12,640 bases of DNA. It comes from Acidobacteriaceae bacterium (GTDB lineage: Bacteria > Acidobacteriota > Terriglobia > Terriglobales > Acidobacteriaceae). Numbering within the stretch: the stretch's first letter is position 1; each line of letters starts with the position of its first letter. The position numbers and the translations under genes are program-made. Below, piece after piece: positions 5,404-11,337 of this stretch. Where the stretch lies: NCBI GenBank assembly GCA_027364815.1, contig DAHXOQ010000037.1, positions 1,985 through 14,624 of the forward strand. Reading direction: 5' to 3'. Under the pieces are notes generated by a model. That model ran no database searches and was not told where the DNA came from. It was given only the letters and a program-made list of their open reading frames with translations.

Positions 5404-5435
5404 TATAATTTTCCTGAGTGCGCAAGCTGCGCACT
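5399..5435 (-). terminator. Paired stem-loops after ilvE, possible terminator
   Basis: A perfect 8-bp inverted repeat with a 3-nt loop, AGTGCGCA-AGC-TGCGCACT (5417-5435), lies 30 nt after the ilvE stop. It is followed in the minus direction by an AT-rich dyad, GAAAAT-ATA-ATTTTC as read on the plus strand (5399-5413). The T-run is about 12 nt from the GC stem, so this is not a textbook terminator, but it is the only candidate for ending the operon. Confidence 0.4.
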
Positions 5436-5464
5436 GATGCCGCAAAAAGTCCCCAGCTCGCTTG

Positions 5465-6415
5465 CTAAACGCCGGCCATCTGCGAGGAGTAAATCGGCAA
5501 AAGCCACCGTTTGTAGCGCCCGAGGCGCCCGCGTGTTGCGTCAACGTAAAGCCGCAGCAACTCGCTTGTGATGGGACCAATCTTCGCGTCAAGAACGTCA
5601 TGATGGTCGACGCGCACAACCGGTGCAAGTCCCACGGCGGTTCCCGTGAAGAAGATCTCATCGCAAACGTAAAGTTCGCTGCGGTCAATCGGGCGCTCAA
5701 CAACTGTGAGTCCGAGCTCGCGCTGCGCCAGTTCAAAGACGCAATCGCGCGTGATTCCCTCCAGCACATTTTCCGTGATTGAAGGCGTAATCAGTTGCCC
5801 TTTGCGCACCATGAACAAATTGCAGGTTGCGCCCTCGGCCACATGGCCGTTTTCATTGAGGAAGATCGCCTCGTCAAATCCGCAGCGTCGCGCTTCGTCG
5901 CTTGCCAATGCACTGTTCACATAGGCGCCGCAGATTTTGGCGCGCGCAGGAATCGCATTATCGTCAATGCGGCGCCACGAACTCACGCCCGCGTGCAATC
6001 CCTTTTCGGCATGCAGATATTCGCCAAAAGGCATTGCGACAATCGAAAATGCATCCACATCATCCGGCCTCACGCCAACGCGCTCGGCGCTTTTGAAGGC
6101 CAACGGACGAATGTAGACATTGGTCTCAAAGTGATTGCGCCGCATGAGCTCGGCGGTAATCTCGGTGAGCTCTTCGCTGGTGCGAGGAACATTGATGCGC
6201 AGAATGCTCGCGTTGCGTTTCCAGCGGTCATAGTGATCAGTTGGACGGAGCAGGAATAATTCTTTTGACGCTTCGTCCCAGTGCGCGCGAATGCCTTCAA
6301 AAACTCCGGTTCCGTAATGCAGCGCGTGAGTGAGGATTCCCACCTTCGCTTCGCCGAGCGGCATGTACTCACCGTCAAAAAATACAATCAGATTTGGATC
6401 GCCTGCAGCTTTCAT
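5465..6415 (-). CDS. ilvE: Branched-chain amino acid aminotransferase
   Basis: 316 residues, the usual length for bacterial IlvE (about 305-310). It moves the amino group between leucine, isoleucine or valine and 2-oxoglutarate using pyridoxal phosphate. It is a fold-type IV enzyme: N-terminal HALHYGTGVFEGIRAHW (30-46), then the region with the PLP-binding lysine Lys160 in IPARAKICGAYVNSALASDE, the cofactor glutamate Glu194 in HVAEGATCNLF, a TxxxxEGITRD segment (about 214-224) and the phosphate-cup loop FFTGTAVGLAPV (255-266). ATG 6415 has AGAGGAG 7 nt upstream. It lies 44 nt after the oxoacid oxidoreductase beta-gamma gene on the same strand and is probably the last gene of that operon, where it links amino acids to the 2-oxoacids used by the oxidoreductase. 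A D-amino-acid or 4-amino-4-deoxychorismate lyase role is less likely given the FEGIRA motif. Confidence 0.95.
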   Translation of the reverse strand: MKAAGDPNLIVFFDGEYMPLGEAKVGILTHALHYGTGVFEGIRAHWDEASKELFLLRPTDHYDRWKRNASILRINVPRTSEELTEITAELMRRNHFETNVYIRPLAFKSAERVGVRPDDVDAFSIVAMPFGEYLHAEKGLHAGVSSWRRIDDNAIPARAKICGAYVNSALASDEARRCGFDEAIFLNENGHVAEGATCNLFMVRKGQLITPSITENVLEGITRDCVFELAQRELGLTVVERPIDRSELYVCDEIFFTGTAVGLAPVVRVDHHDVLDAKIGPITSELLRLYVDATRGRLGRYKRWLLPIYSSQMAGV

Positions 6416-6459
6416 AATTAAACTCCTCTACGCTTCACTTCAAGCGCCAATGCTTTATT

Positions 6460-7926
6460 TCAAACGCCAACACAAGCCTCGTGATAAAGTTCGCGTCCCA
6501 TTTGGAGCGCGCGCTCATCGAGTTCAATCCATTTTTTGCTCTTCACAAGCCGGTTCAGCGCCGCATCAATCGATGCCTGCGGCAGTGCGTCGGCAATTTC
6601 CAGCAGTGCGCCGAGCATCACCATATTAGCGGCGCGCGCATCGCCGATCTCAAGCGCGATATTCGTGAACGGCAGCGCGAGAACATTGACGTCCTTGCGT
6701 TCACAATCGCCCGGGAAAGTATCTCCGTTGTAAAGGACCCACCCACCTGGCCGCACACTTGCGTCGAATTTGCGCAATGAAGGTTCATTCATCGCGATGA
6801 GGACATCGGGAAGCGCCACAAGCGGCGAATCAATACTCTCACTTGAGATGCGTACGTGACAATTCGAAGTACCGGAGCGCATCTCGGGGCCGTAGGAGGG
6901 CAGCCAGGAGACCTGCATTCCGGCGTCGAGGCCAGCCTCGGCAAGAATTTCGCCGAGCAGCAACACACCCTGCCCGCCAAAGCCGGCAACGCGCACATGG
7001 AGATCGACTTTCTTTTTGTCCGCTGCGATTTCCTGCTTCACTTCAGGTGCGCTTATCTCCTCGCTGGTGATTCCCATAATCTTGCGCAGCTCGCTCAGTG
7101 GAGGGGCTGGCGCATGCGGCGTGCGTGGGTGGGCATCTTTTGTTTTGTCGCAATAGACGCCGAGCGGATAGGTCTTCTCCATCACGCCACGAACCCAGTG
7201 CTGCGCGTCAACGGCACTCATCTTCCAGATAGTCGGGCAGGGTGAAAGAACTTCAACCAGGGAGAAGCCCAGACCTTTGGATTGGTTCTCGACGGCTCTC
7301 TTGATCGCGCGTGTCGCCTGCGCAATCTGCTTGTTGTCGCCGAGCCCGACGCGCTCAATGTATACCGGCGCCTCAAGCGTCGCAAGGAGTTCGCAAACGC
7401 GCATCGGGTAGCCTTCATTTTCAATGCTGCGTCCGTTCGGCGTCGTGGTGCTCTTTTGCCCAACCAGCGTAGTTGGTGCGACCTGACCACCAGTCATGCT
7501 GTAGATGCCGTTGTTCACAAAGATGACGGTAATATTCTCGCCGCGATTCGCCGCATGCAGAATCTCCGCTGCGCCAATCGCAGTCAAATCACCATCACCC
7601 TGGTAGCTGATCAAAATGCTTTCAGGCCGGCTGCGCTTCATCGCGGTTGCGACGGCCGGCGCGCGACCATGCGCTGCCTGCACATTGCCCACATCAAAGT
7701 AGTAGTAGGCAAATACCGAGCAGCCAACCGGGCTGATCAGAATGGTGCGGTCCTGGATGCCCAACTGGTCGATGGCCTCGGCCAGCATCTTGTGGACGTT
7801 GCCGTGGCCGCAACCGGGGCAGTAGTGTGTGGCATGCTTGAGCTCGCCTTTGCGTTCGTAGCTCTTGTTGAAAGCATTGGGCCTTGAGTGAGTCACTTCA
7901 TATTCGGGAATGATTACGCTAGACAT
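6460..7926 (-). CDS. 2-oxoacid:ferredoxin oxidoreductase, fused beta (TPP) and gamma subunits, VOR-type
   Basis: 488 residues from ATG 7926, with AGAGG 7 nt upstream; this start overlaps the alpha gene by 8 nt. Residues about 20-265 are the thiamine-diphosphate subunit: CPGCGHG (36-42), GDGD (110-113) and VNNGIYSMTGGQ (137-148). Four cysteines, Cys36, Cys39, Cys69 (SPVGCS) and Cys230 (LSPCPT), have the spacing of the proximal 4Fe-4S ligands of two-subunit oxidoreductases. A linker (about 265-305) rich in Pro and Ala leads to the gamma domain (about 307-488), with VRVAGFGGQGVLLLGEILAE, then PSYGPEMRSGTSNC. The enzyme oxidatively decarboxylates a 2-oxoacid to an acyl-CoA, reducing ferredoxin, or runs in reverse. 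Fusion of beta and gamma means the complex is alpha, beta-gamma and ferredoxin-like delta. Substrate choice, 2-oxoisovalerate or a wider set, is an inference from the alpha subunit and ilvE. Confidence 0.93.
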   Translation of the reverse strand: MSSVIIPEYEVTHSRPNAFNKSYERKGELKHATHYCPGCGHGNVHKMLAEAIDQLGIQDRTILISPVGCSVFAYYYFDVGNVQAAHGRAPAVATAMKRSRPESILISYQGDGDLTAIGAAEILHAANRGENITVIFVNNGIYSMTGGQVAPTTLVGQKSTTTPNGRSIENEGYPMRVCELLATLEAPVYIERVGLGDNKQIAQATRAIKRAVENQSKGLGFSLVEVLSPCPTIWKMSAVDAQHWVRGVMEKTYPLGVYCDKTKDAHPRTPHAPAPPLSELRKIMGITSEEISAPEVKQEIAADKKKVDLHVRVAGFGGQGVLLLGEILAEAGLDAGMQVSWLPSYGPEMRSGTSNCHVRISSESIDSPLVALPDVLIAMNEPSLRKFDASVRPGGWVLYNGDTFPGDCERKDVNVLALPFTNIALEIGDARAANMVMLGALLEIADALPQASIDAALNRLVKSKKWIELDERALQMGRELYHEACVGV

Positions 7927-9064
7927 GTGCCAACCTCTCTTCTTCCGCTGCAACCTTTGCCAGTGTTTCTTTCACATGAAGTTCCGCATCTGTAAATAAC
8001 TTGTCTTCGGCAAGCTTTTTAGCCAGGCGATTCACCAACGCCATCAGCTCATCATGCGTGGGAACGTTGCCGCCCTGGCGATTGTGGAACTCGACCGGAC
8101 GGGCTCCGTTGACCGCAAGACGCACGTCTTCGATGAGTTGGCCATTGCTCATCTCAACTACGACAAAAACCTTTGCGCGTTTTCTGAGCCGCTCAAATTC
8201 TTTTGTCGGGAAGGGGTAAAGCGTGATTGGCCGCAACAGACCGACGTTGATGCCAGCCGCACGAGCTGCAACTGTGACCGCTTTCAAGATGCGGGCCACA
8301 ATTCCGTAGCCCACCAGGACAATCTCCGCATCATCGGCGAAGTAGGATTCGGAGCGAACCTCTTCACGCTCAGCCTGCATGTACTTGGCTTCGAGCTTCT
8401 TGAGATGGGCTTCGAGTTCGTCATTGTCCATGTGCAGCGAGGTAATCAGATTGCCGCGTGATTCCTTTGTGCCCGCAACGGCCCAATCAGGAACCTTCGG
8501 CTCAACTGCAGCATTCGTAAACTCGACAGGCTCCATCATCTGACCCACAAATCCATCAGCCAGCAGAAAGACGGGATTTCTGTATTTGTCTGCCAGTTCA
8601 AAAGCCCAGGCAGTCAGATCGGCCATCTCTTGCGCGGAGTAAGGAGCGAGGACGATGGTGCGATAGCTGCCGTTTCCGCCGCCTTTTACGACCTGGTGAT
8701 AATCGCTCTGCTCGGAACCCAAATTTCCAAGTCCAGGGCCGCCGCGAGAGATGTCTGCAATTACGCAGGGCAGCTCAGCGCCTGCCATGTAGCTGATTCC
8801 CTCCTGCATCAAACTGATACCAGGGCCGCTCGACGAGGTCATCACGCGCACGCCTGCCGAAGAAGCGCCATAGAGCATGTTGATTGCCGCCACTTCGCTT
8901 TCAGCCTGGAGAAAAACTCCGCCGACCTTGGGCATCAACTCTGCCGCAGTCTCGGTAATTTCGCTCGCCGGCGTAATCGGGTACCCATAAAATCCGCGGC
9001 AACCGGCCAGAATCGCGCTCCGGACCACGGCCTCATTACCTTTCATTAATTGCTTTTTATGCAT
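7919..9064 (-). CDS. 2-oxoacid:ferredoxin oxidoreductase alpha subunit, VorB-type (3-methyl-2-oxobutanoate dehydrogenase)
   Basis: 381 residues. ATG 9064 has GGAGG 7 nt upstream and overlaps the ferredoxin gene by 8 nt; its TAG overlaps the beta-gamma start by 8 nt. The N-terminal pyrimidine-binding domain has the diagnostic YPITP (28-32) within FYGYPITPASEITE, VFLQAESEVAAINMLYGA (50-67), TSSSGPGISLMQEG (76-89) and ISRGGPGLG (105-113). The C-terminal domain includes VLVGYGIVARILKAV and RPITLYPFP. This combination, with KYRNPVFLLADGFVGQMMEP, is what I know from proteins named 3-methyl-2-oxobutanoate (2-ketoisovalerate) oxidoreductase subunit VorB, though close 2-oxoglutarate and pyruvate enzymes share most motifs. 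It contains no ferredoxin domain; that is supplied by the upstream gene. Confidence 0.93.
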   Translation of the reverse strand: MHKKQLMKGNEAVVRSAILAGCRGFYGYPITPASEITETAAELMPKVGGVFLQAESEVAAINMLYGASSAGVRVMTSSSGPGISLMQEGISYMAGAELPCVIADISRGGPGLGNLGSEQSDYHQVVKGGGNGSYRTIVLAPYSAQEMADLTAWAFELADKYRNPVFLLADGFVGQMMEPVEFTNAAVEPKVPDWAVAGTKESRGNLITSLHMDNDELEAHLKKLEAKYMQAEREEVRSESYFADDAEIVLVGYGIVARILKAVTVAARAAGINVGLLRPITLYPFPTKEFERLRKRAKVFVVVEMSNGQLIEDVRLAVNGARPVEFHNRQGGNVPTHDELMALVNRLAKKLAEDKLFTDAELHVKETLAKVAAEEERLAHV

Positions 9065-9344
9065 TTGCTCCCTCCAGTCCTGAACCGGAAACAGCAGCAG
9101 CAGCTTTCGCTTTCAAGCGCATCACTGTAATCGCTCCCGGCTCCGGGCAGACCATAAAGCAGATTCCGCAGCCCGTGCAGCCTTCGCCGCAGTACTCAGC
9201 CGTTTTGTATCCGTAATGGTTCAAGTGGTCGCTCATCGCAATCACCTTCGGCGGACAAGCTTCCATGCAAAGGCCGCAGCCCTTGCACTCATTCTCGTCA
9301 ACGCACATCTTTCCGCGATCATGTTTCACTGCAGTGGCATCCAT
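9057..9344 (-). CDS. Dicluster 4Fe-4S ferredoxin, delta subunit of the oxidoreductase
   Basis: 95 residues. ATG 9344 has AGAGGAG 6 nt upstream. Two classical cluster motifs are present: Cys20-x2-Cys23-x2-Cys26-x3-Cys30-Pro (CKGCGLCMEACP) and Cys56-x2-Cys59-x2-Cys62-x3-Cys66-Pro (CTGCGICFMVCP). Cys14 and Cys52 are extra. The tail (from about 75) is Ala-rich and lysine-rich, likely disordered. It should take electrons from the thiamine site through the beta-subunit cluster and pass them to a soluble ferredoxin. The gene overlaps the alpha-subunit start by 8 nt and lies 54 nt after the CoA-transferase gene, so it is probably cotranscribed with both. Confidence 0.94.
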   Translation of the reverse strand: MDATAVKHDRGKMCVDENECKGCGLCMEACPPKVIAMSDHLNHYGYKTAEYCGEGCTGCGICFMVCPEPGAITVMRLKAKAAAAVSGSGLEGANA

Positions 9345-9398
9345 TTCGAACTCCTCTTTACAAGCAAAGCAAAAAATTTACGGCAACACACAACTTCT

Positions 9399-10721
9399 TT
9401 AAACGCAAACAACCGATGGCCGCTTGCCCATGTAATTCGAGCGCTCGGCAAAATCCTGCAATTCCTGGCGGAAGCATGGTTCGGCAACTGCGATCAACGC
9501 CTCTGCCCGCTCGCGCAAAGTTTTACCGTGCAGGTACGCAACTCCATGCTCAGTGACCACATAATGCACGTCGGCACGCGAGGTCACGACTCCGGCTCCG
9601 GGCTCAAGCATGCAGGCAATCCGCGAGATCGTCCCGTTTTTAGCCGTGGAGGGCAGTGCGATGACCGGAATTCCACCCTTTGATCTTGCCGCGCCCCGCA
9701 TAAAATCCAATTGGCCGCCGAAGCCGCTGAAGGGCCGTGTGCCAATAGAATCCGAGCAGACCTGCCCCGTTAAATCCACCTGAAGAGCGGAGTTGATGGC
9801 CACCATATTGTCGTTGCGCGCAATTACAAAGGGATCATTTGTGTACTTGATGGGCCGGAATTCAAAGGAGGGATTCTCGTGGATGTAATCAAAAAGTTTC
9901 TTCGATCCCAGCACAAAGGAGAGCAAAATCTTGCCCCGGTGCACAGTTTTCCGCTCGCCCGTCAGCACACCTGATTCAATCAAATCAATCACGCCATCCG
10001 AGCACATTTCGGTGTGAATCCCCAGATCGCGCCTGTCGCCAAGGCATCCGAGCACCGCATCGGGAATCTGGCCGATACCCAACTGCAAAGTCGCACCATC
10101 CGTAATCAGGCTGGCCACGTTCTCGGCAATTTTGCGATGGATTTCCGTGTACGGCAGAGGAAGCATCTCATAAGGCTGGTATGAGGTCTCCACCAGCGCC
10201 GTAAAGTGGTTCACGTGGAGGTTGGTTTCGCCATGCGTGCGCGGCATCCGGTCATTGACCTCGGCAATGACCACGCGCGCTGAACGCGCTGCCGTCAGGG
10301 TGCAATCAACCGTCGTCCCCAGACTCACATATCCATGCGCATCGGGGCGCGATACCTGCATCAGCACCACATCCAGCGGCAGATTGCCGCTGGTAAAGAG
10401 CGCCTCAATCTCGCTGAGCAGAATCGGCGTGTAATCGGCGCGACCCTCGGCAACGGCTGTGCGCACATTATCACCCAAAAAAAGCCCACGATGCCGGAAA
10501 TGCCCTTCAAACTCGGGATCTGTATACGCGGTGAGTCCCAGAGTCTTCATGTGGACAATCTCCACATCATTCAGCTCATGGCCACGCGCCACCAGCGCAT
10601 CAATCAACACGCGCGGCGTCGCGCAGCCAGAGTGAATCCAAACCCGCTCACCCGAGCGCACAAGCTTCAAAGCCTCTGCCGCGTCCATGCAGCGGCTTCG
10701 GTATTCAAGTTCCCAGTTCAT
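9399..10721 (-). CDS. Class I acetyl-CoA hydrolase/transferase family CoA-transferase
   Basis: 440 residues, typical of the 4-hydroxybutyrate and butyryl-CoA:acetate CoA-transferase branch. These enzymes move CoA between an acyl-CoA and a carboxylic acid through a glutamyl-CoA thioester. The likely catalytic residue is Glu238 in LGIHTEMCSDGVIDLIESG, matching the position I recall for 4-hydroxybutyrate CoA-transferase. A glycine-rich oxyanion/CoA loop follows at about 331-343 (FSGFGGQLDFMRGA), and the C-terminal part has VVTEHGVAYLHGKTLRERA. The N-terminal half contains GERVWIHSGCATPRVL and PDAHGYVSLGTTVD. ATG 10721 has GGAGG 8 nt upstream. As the first gene of the five-gene set it probably converts the acyl-CoA products of the oxidoreductase to free acids, or activates acids with acetyl-CoA. 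The true acyl substrate cannot be told from the sequence. Confidence 0.92.
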   Translation of the reverse strand: MNWELEYRSRCMDAAEALKLVRSGERVWIHSGCATPRVLIDALVARGHELNDVEIVHMKTLGLTAYTDPEFEGHFRHRGLFLGDNVRTAVAEGRADYTPILLSEIEALFTSGNLPLDVVLMQVSRPDAHGYVSLGTTVDCTLTAARSARVVIAEVNDRMPRTHGETNLHVNHFTALVETSYQPYEMLPLPYTEIHRKIAENVASLITDGATLQLGIGQIPDAVLGCLGDRRDLGIHTEMCSDGVIDLIESGVLTGERKTVHRGKILLSFVLGSKKLFDYIHENPSFEFRPIKYTNDPFVIARNDNMVAINSALQVDLTGQVCSDSIGTRPFSGFGGQLDFMRGAARSKGGIPVIALPSTAKNGTISRIACMLEPGAGVVTSRADVHYVVTEHGVAYLHGKTLRERAEALIAVAEPCFRQELQDFAERSNYMGKRPSVVCV

Positions 10722-10791
10722 TTAGACAACCTCCAGGCCACGGCGCACGAGCTGCAGGCCACTACATAAATCAAGCTCCAGCGCCCGAATT

Positions 10792-10834
10792 ATTGTCGGC
10801 TTCGCACAGGTTCTTTGCTGTGATTTACATCACC
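10792..10834 (-). promoter_or_regulatory. CRP/FNR-like dyad and predicted promoter of the five-gene operon
   Basis: TGTGA-TTTACA-TCACC (10819-10834, plus strand) matches the CRP consensus TGTGA-N6-TCACA at 9 of 10 conserved positions and contains a perfect GTGAT-N4-ATCAC dyad, the FNR-family geometry. On the minus strand a -10-like GACAAT (10797-10792) would give a start at about 10785 and centre the dyad at -41.5, the class II activator position. An alternative -10, AATAAT (10794-10789; 5 of 6), would give -44.5. No -35 is evident, as expected for an activator-dependent promoter. The leader would be about 64 nt. Confidence 0.5.
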
Positions 10835-10842
10835 TTGCGGGT

Positions 10843-10857
10843 CAGTTGAATGAACTG
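10843..10857. repeat. Short inverted repeat beside the CRP/FNR-like site
   Basis: CAGTT-GAATG-AACTG forms a perfect 5-bp dyad, with its near edge 8 bp from the CRP/FNR-like site. It may be a second regulator site; it may also be chance. Confidence 0.3.
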
Positions 10858-10886
10858 TTTTACACCCATTTTTCTTTATTTTTGGC

Positions 10887-10907
10887 AACTTTTTTGGTTA
10901 AAAAGTT
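10887..10907. repeat. AT-rich 8-bp inverted repeat in the divergent intergenic region
   Basis: AACTTTTT (10887-10894) and AAAAAGTT (10900-10907) are exact reverse complements separated by TGGTT. The gene-free stretch 10722-10999 (278 nt) also holds the CRP/FNR-like dyad at 10819-10834, a CAGTT/AACTG dyad and, near 11000, the Shine-Dalgarno of the next gene. I could not identify a convincing -35/-10 pair for the plus-strand gene. Confidence 0.5.
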
Positions 10908-10999
10908 TCAATTTCAGGCGAGATAGTTTCTATGACTTTTATTAATCTCTGAACACTTTCTCGCTTTCTGTCACTCAAGCAGATTATTCTGGAGAAACT

Positions 11000-11305
11000 A
11001 TGAGCCAGCCAATTCAGCAAACCAAGGTCAACCTCACCCAATCCGATGACTACCGCGAGAGCTACGCCAACAGCGTGCAGGTACGCGTCAGTGTCTGGGA
11101 CTTTCAGCTTATCTTCGGCCTCGCCAATAGCGATTCGCCCGAGCAGGTAAACATCCGCAACCACCAGGCCATTTTCCTGAGCCCGCAACAGGCCAAGGCG
11201 CTCTGGAATGTTCTGGGTCAGAATCTTGCCCAGTACGAGCAGGCATTCGGCCAACTGAACCTTGAACCGAATGGGCCACTTTTTTCGACGGGCCCTGTTA
11301 ACTAA
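11000..11305 (+). CDS. DUF3467 domain protein
   Basis: 101 residues. ATG 11000 has GGAG about 5 nt upstream. The core has the family pattern: DYRESYANSVQVRVSVWDFQ (about 17-36), then LIFGLAN and a later QAIFLSPQQAKALWNVLGQN (about 56-75). This looks like a single small soluble domain with alternating strands and a C-terminal helix; the ends are polar and probably flexible. There is no signal peptide or membrane helix. DUF3467 proteins have no assigned function that I know of. It is transcribed away from the 2-oxoacid operon and lies 32 nt before a glycosyltransferase gene that starts with its own Shine-Dalgarno, so the two may form an operon. Nothing in the sequence shows what they share. Confidence 0.88.
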   Translation: MSQPIQQTKVNLTQSDDYRESYANSVQVRVSVWDFQLIFGLANSDSPEQVNIRNHQAIFLSPQQAKALWNVLGQNLAQYEQAFGQLNLEPNGPLFSTGPVN

Positions 11306-11337
11306 TCAGTAACCAGCAGCCCTTCAGGAGCACCCCC

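Noticed and set aside
5795..6259. Open frame on the plus strand opposite ilvE
   Set aside because: It shadows conserved ilvE coding sequence, lacks a ribosome binding site, and its translation shows no domain.
7282..7887. Long open frame on the plus strand opposite the oxidoreductase beta-gamma gene
   Set aside because: It is antisense to a clearly conserved gene with family motifs; it has no Shine-Dalgarno, no recognisable motif, and is expected from the codon use of the minus-strand gene.
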